From NCBI GenBank assembly GCA_030829675.1, contig JAURAE010000065.1, positions 1-7,403 of the forward strand: 7,403 bases of DNA, read 5' to 3'. The stretch comes from Schleiferiaceae bacterium (GTDB lineage: Bacteria; Bacteroidota; Bacteroidia; Flavobacteriales; Schleiferiaceae). A program made the translations under genes and the position numbers. A model generated the notes under the pieces. The model saw only the letters and a list, made by a program, of their open reading frames with translations, did no database searches and was not told the origin of the DNA. Of this stretch, positions 6,138 to 7,403 are shown piece by piece. Positions within the stretch are counted from its first letter, which is position 1, and each line of letters opens with the position of its first letter.

Positions 6138-7130
6138 ATGAAAGAAATCCGACTAGACAATTTCACGGAGGAATTTGAAAAATCGCAGCGCATTGTGATT
6201 ACCAACCATACGAATCCCGACGGGGATGCCATGGGAAGTGCATTGGCCTTGCAACGCGTTTTTGAAAAATTGGGCAAAACAGTCCACGTGATCGTCCCCA
6301 ATCCTTACCCCAAATTTCTGTGGCATCTTACCGGGAACGACCGTGTCATGATCTACAGCGATGGAAAAAAGGCCGCCAATGCAGAGATTGAAGCAGCGGA
6401 TATGATCTTTCATTTAGATTACAATGCCTACCACCGCAGTGCGGACATGGAGGAGGCCCTCCGCGCTGCGCAGGCAAAGAAGGTGATGATCGACCACCAC
6501 CAACAGCCCGAGAGTTGGCCGGATTTCATCTACAGCGATACGGGCATGAGCTCGACGTGTCAGATGATTTATGAGTTCTGTGCCATGTATAATTGGGACC
6601 AATTCTTAGATAAAGAATCCGCCGAATGTCTCTATACCGGTATTATCACAGATACCGGCAGTTTCAAATTCAGTGCGACGACTTCGCGTACTCATGAAGT
6701 GGCGGGCAAGCTCCTCGATTTAGGCGTGGAGAGCCAACAGCTTCAAAATAAAATCTTTGATAGTCAACCGGCCGCTCGATTGAAATTACTCGGCACAATG
6801 TTGGAGCAAATGGAAATAAGTACCAATGGCTCAGTGGTGTTGTTGTATCTGAGTAAAAAGCAATGTGATAGATTGGGGTATGAAAAGGGCATTACCGAGG
6901 GTTTTGTTAATTATGGCCTCAGTGTGGACGGTGCTCAGATTGCTTGTTTCATGCGTGAAGAGGAGGGCATCGTGAAGATCAGCCTCCGTAGTAAGGGATT
7001 GGTGGATGTGAATGAGCTGGCCCGAGCGTCGTTTAATGGCGGTGGGCACAAGAATGCCGCAGGCGGGAGATTAGATACAGATATAGTTAAAGCCTTGACA
7101 CATGCTAAAACTCATTTGCCGTGGTCGTAA
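6138..7130 (+). CDS. nrnA: DHH/DHHA1 phosphoesterase, NrnA-type (oligoribonuclease / pAp phosphatase)
   Basis: This 330-aa cytoplasmic phosphoesterase has all the metal-binding motifs of the DHH superfamily: HTNPDGDAMGS (24-34, with H24, D28, D30), D94 in FHLDYNAY, the name-giving D-H-H at 119-121 followed by QQPE, and D172 in GIITDTGSFKF. The C-terminal DHHA1 domain shows the substrate-binding GGGHKNAAGG (301-310). Two-domain DHH-DHHA1 proteins of this length are the NrnA group. These degrade very short RNA oligonucleotides (nanoRNAs) and/or dephosphorylate 3'-phosphoadenosine 5'-phosphate with Mn2+. Related cyclic-dinucleotide (c-di-AMP) hydrolases share the fold, so the substrate is inferred rather than seen. 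No membrane or sensor domain is present, which argues against the GdpP type. The ATG at 6138 gives the usual short helix before motif I. The gene is divergent from ndk, and its 3' end overlaps the likely start of the GldI-like gene. Confidence 0.9.
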   Translation: MKEIRLDNFTEEFEKSQRIVITNHTNPDGDAMGSALALQRVFEKLGKTVHVIVPNPYPKFLWHLTGNDRVMIYSDGKKAANAEIEAADMIFHLDYNAYHRSADMEEALRAAQAKKVMIDHHQQPESWPDFIYSDTGMSSTCQMIYEFCAMYNWDQFLDKESAECLYTGIITDTGSFKFSATTSRTHEVAGKLLDLGVESQQLQNKIFDSQPAARLKLLGTMLEQMEISTNGSVVLLYLSKKQCDRLGYEKGITEGFVNYGLSVDGAQIACFMREEEGIVKISLRSKGLVDVNELARASFNGGGHKNAAGGRLDTDIVKALTHAKTHLPWS

Positions 7131-7403
7131 GAACAACTCTTGTGATGATGGCAGCTCTATTGACGAGTTGTATTCAGCCTACTGAGGTTCAGGAGGAGCG
7201 TCCTGTGATGGATCCTATGGAGCGTAACAGGATGTATTTAGCACAGGAAAGACAATTGATCGATCAATATATCGAAAGTCACCAGTTAATAGGTATTGAG
7301 CCAAATGGCTACGGGATGTTTGAATTACCCGTGGTGGAAGGTGAGGGTCCAATTGCGGAAATCGGCGATAGAATCATTTATGAAGCTACAGTATACCTAT
7401 TGG
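7121..7403 (+). CDS. gldI: GldI-like FKBP-type peptidyl-prolyl isomerase lipoprotein, N-terminal part (cut by window edge)
   Basis: This partial frame of 94 codons runs off the right edge. It begins with a lipoprotein signal peptide: an Arg at position 4, a hydrophobic core, and the lipobox LTSC with C17 (codon 7169-7171) as lipidation site. After it comes a charged helix (ERNRMYLAQERQLIDQYIES, 34-53), then a GYGMFELP strand and GDRIIYEATVYLL (82-94). This is the pattern of the region leading into the FKBP fold in Bacteroidota FKBP lipoproteins such as GldI, a gliding-motility folding factor acting in the periplasm. The catalytic FKBP core is outside the window, so identity with GldI rather than a paralogue is inferred. 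The only plausible start is GTG at 7121, overlapping nrnA by 10 bases: an in-frame stop lies at 7106, and the next ATGs (7145, 7148) would leave a signal peptide with no positive charge and too short. No acidic run follows the Cys, so a surface-export signal is not evident. Confidence 0.7.
   Translation, partial: MVVRTTLVMMAALLTSCIQPTEVQEERPVMDPMERNRMYLAQERQLIDQYIESHQLIGIEPNGYGMFELPVVEGEGPIAEIGDRIIYEATVYLL

Noticed and set aside
6065..6301. Extended ndk frame starting at 6301 (79 extra residues)
   Set aside because: The extension is the antisense of the DHH gene start plus the intergenic promoter region; Ndk proteins start at MAGTKTLTMIKPD.

Overview
The window reads as an ordinary chromosomal segment of a member of the Bacteroidota, most likely a Flavobacteriales bacterium. 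Three things point there: the family-typical proteins (a multidomain TPR/PD40/OmpA protein and a GldI-like FKBP lipoprotein), near-absence of Shine-Dalgarno sequences, and TAnnTTTG-type -7 promoter elements, the class used by the Bacteroidota sigma factor. Base composition is close to balanced and looks even across the window. I saw no insertion sequence, phage gene, CRISPR array, tRNA or rRNA.

Layout. (1) 1-593, minus strand: the N-terminal half of imidazolonepropionase (hutI, histidine degradation), cut by the left edge. (2) 639-5139, plus strand, divergent from hutI: a tightly packed three-gene unit made of chorismate synthase (aroC), an SLC1-type acidic amino acid/dicarboxylate:cation symporter, and a secreted TPR / PD40-propeller / OmpA-C protein. 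The junctions are ATGA (4 bp overlap) and TAATG (1 bp overlap), so the three are probably co-transcribed and translationally coupled. (3) 5141-5173: a hairpin flanked by A and T tracts that can end transcription from both sides, between the OmpA-family gene and rplS. (4) 5194-6064, minus strand: rplS (ribosomal protein L19), then a roughly 100-base regulatory gap, then ndk (nucleoside diphosphate kinase). (5) 6065-6137: a divergent promoter region with back-to-back -7 elements. (6) 6138-7403, plus strand: a DHH/DHHA1 phosphoesterase of the NrnA type, overlapped by the start of a GldI-like FKBP-type prolyl isomerase lipoprotein that runs off the right edge.

How they work together. Most genes are housekeeping: aromatic amino acid synthesis, histidine catabolism, translation, nucleotide balance and nanoRNA/pAp turnover. 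Two genes touch the Bacteroidota cell envelope. The OmpA-family protein has the same domain order (TPR, propeller, CRD-like, OmpA-C) as PorE of the type IX secretion system. The last gene resembles GldI of the gliding machinery. I found no clear previously undescribed system. The best leads are the PorE-like architecture, the large periplasmic insertion in the symporter, the possible L19 leader RNA, and the mirror-image promoter pair between ndk and the DHH gene. No gene-free stretch exceeds about 105 bases.
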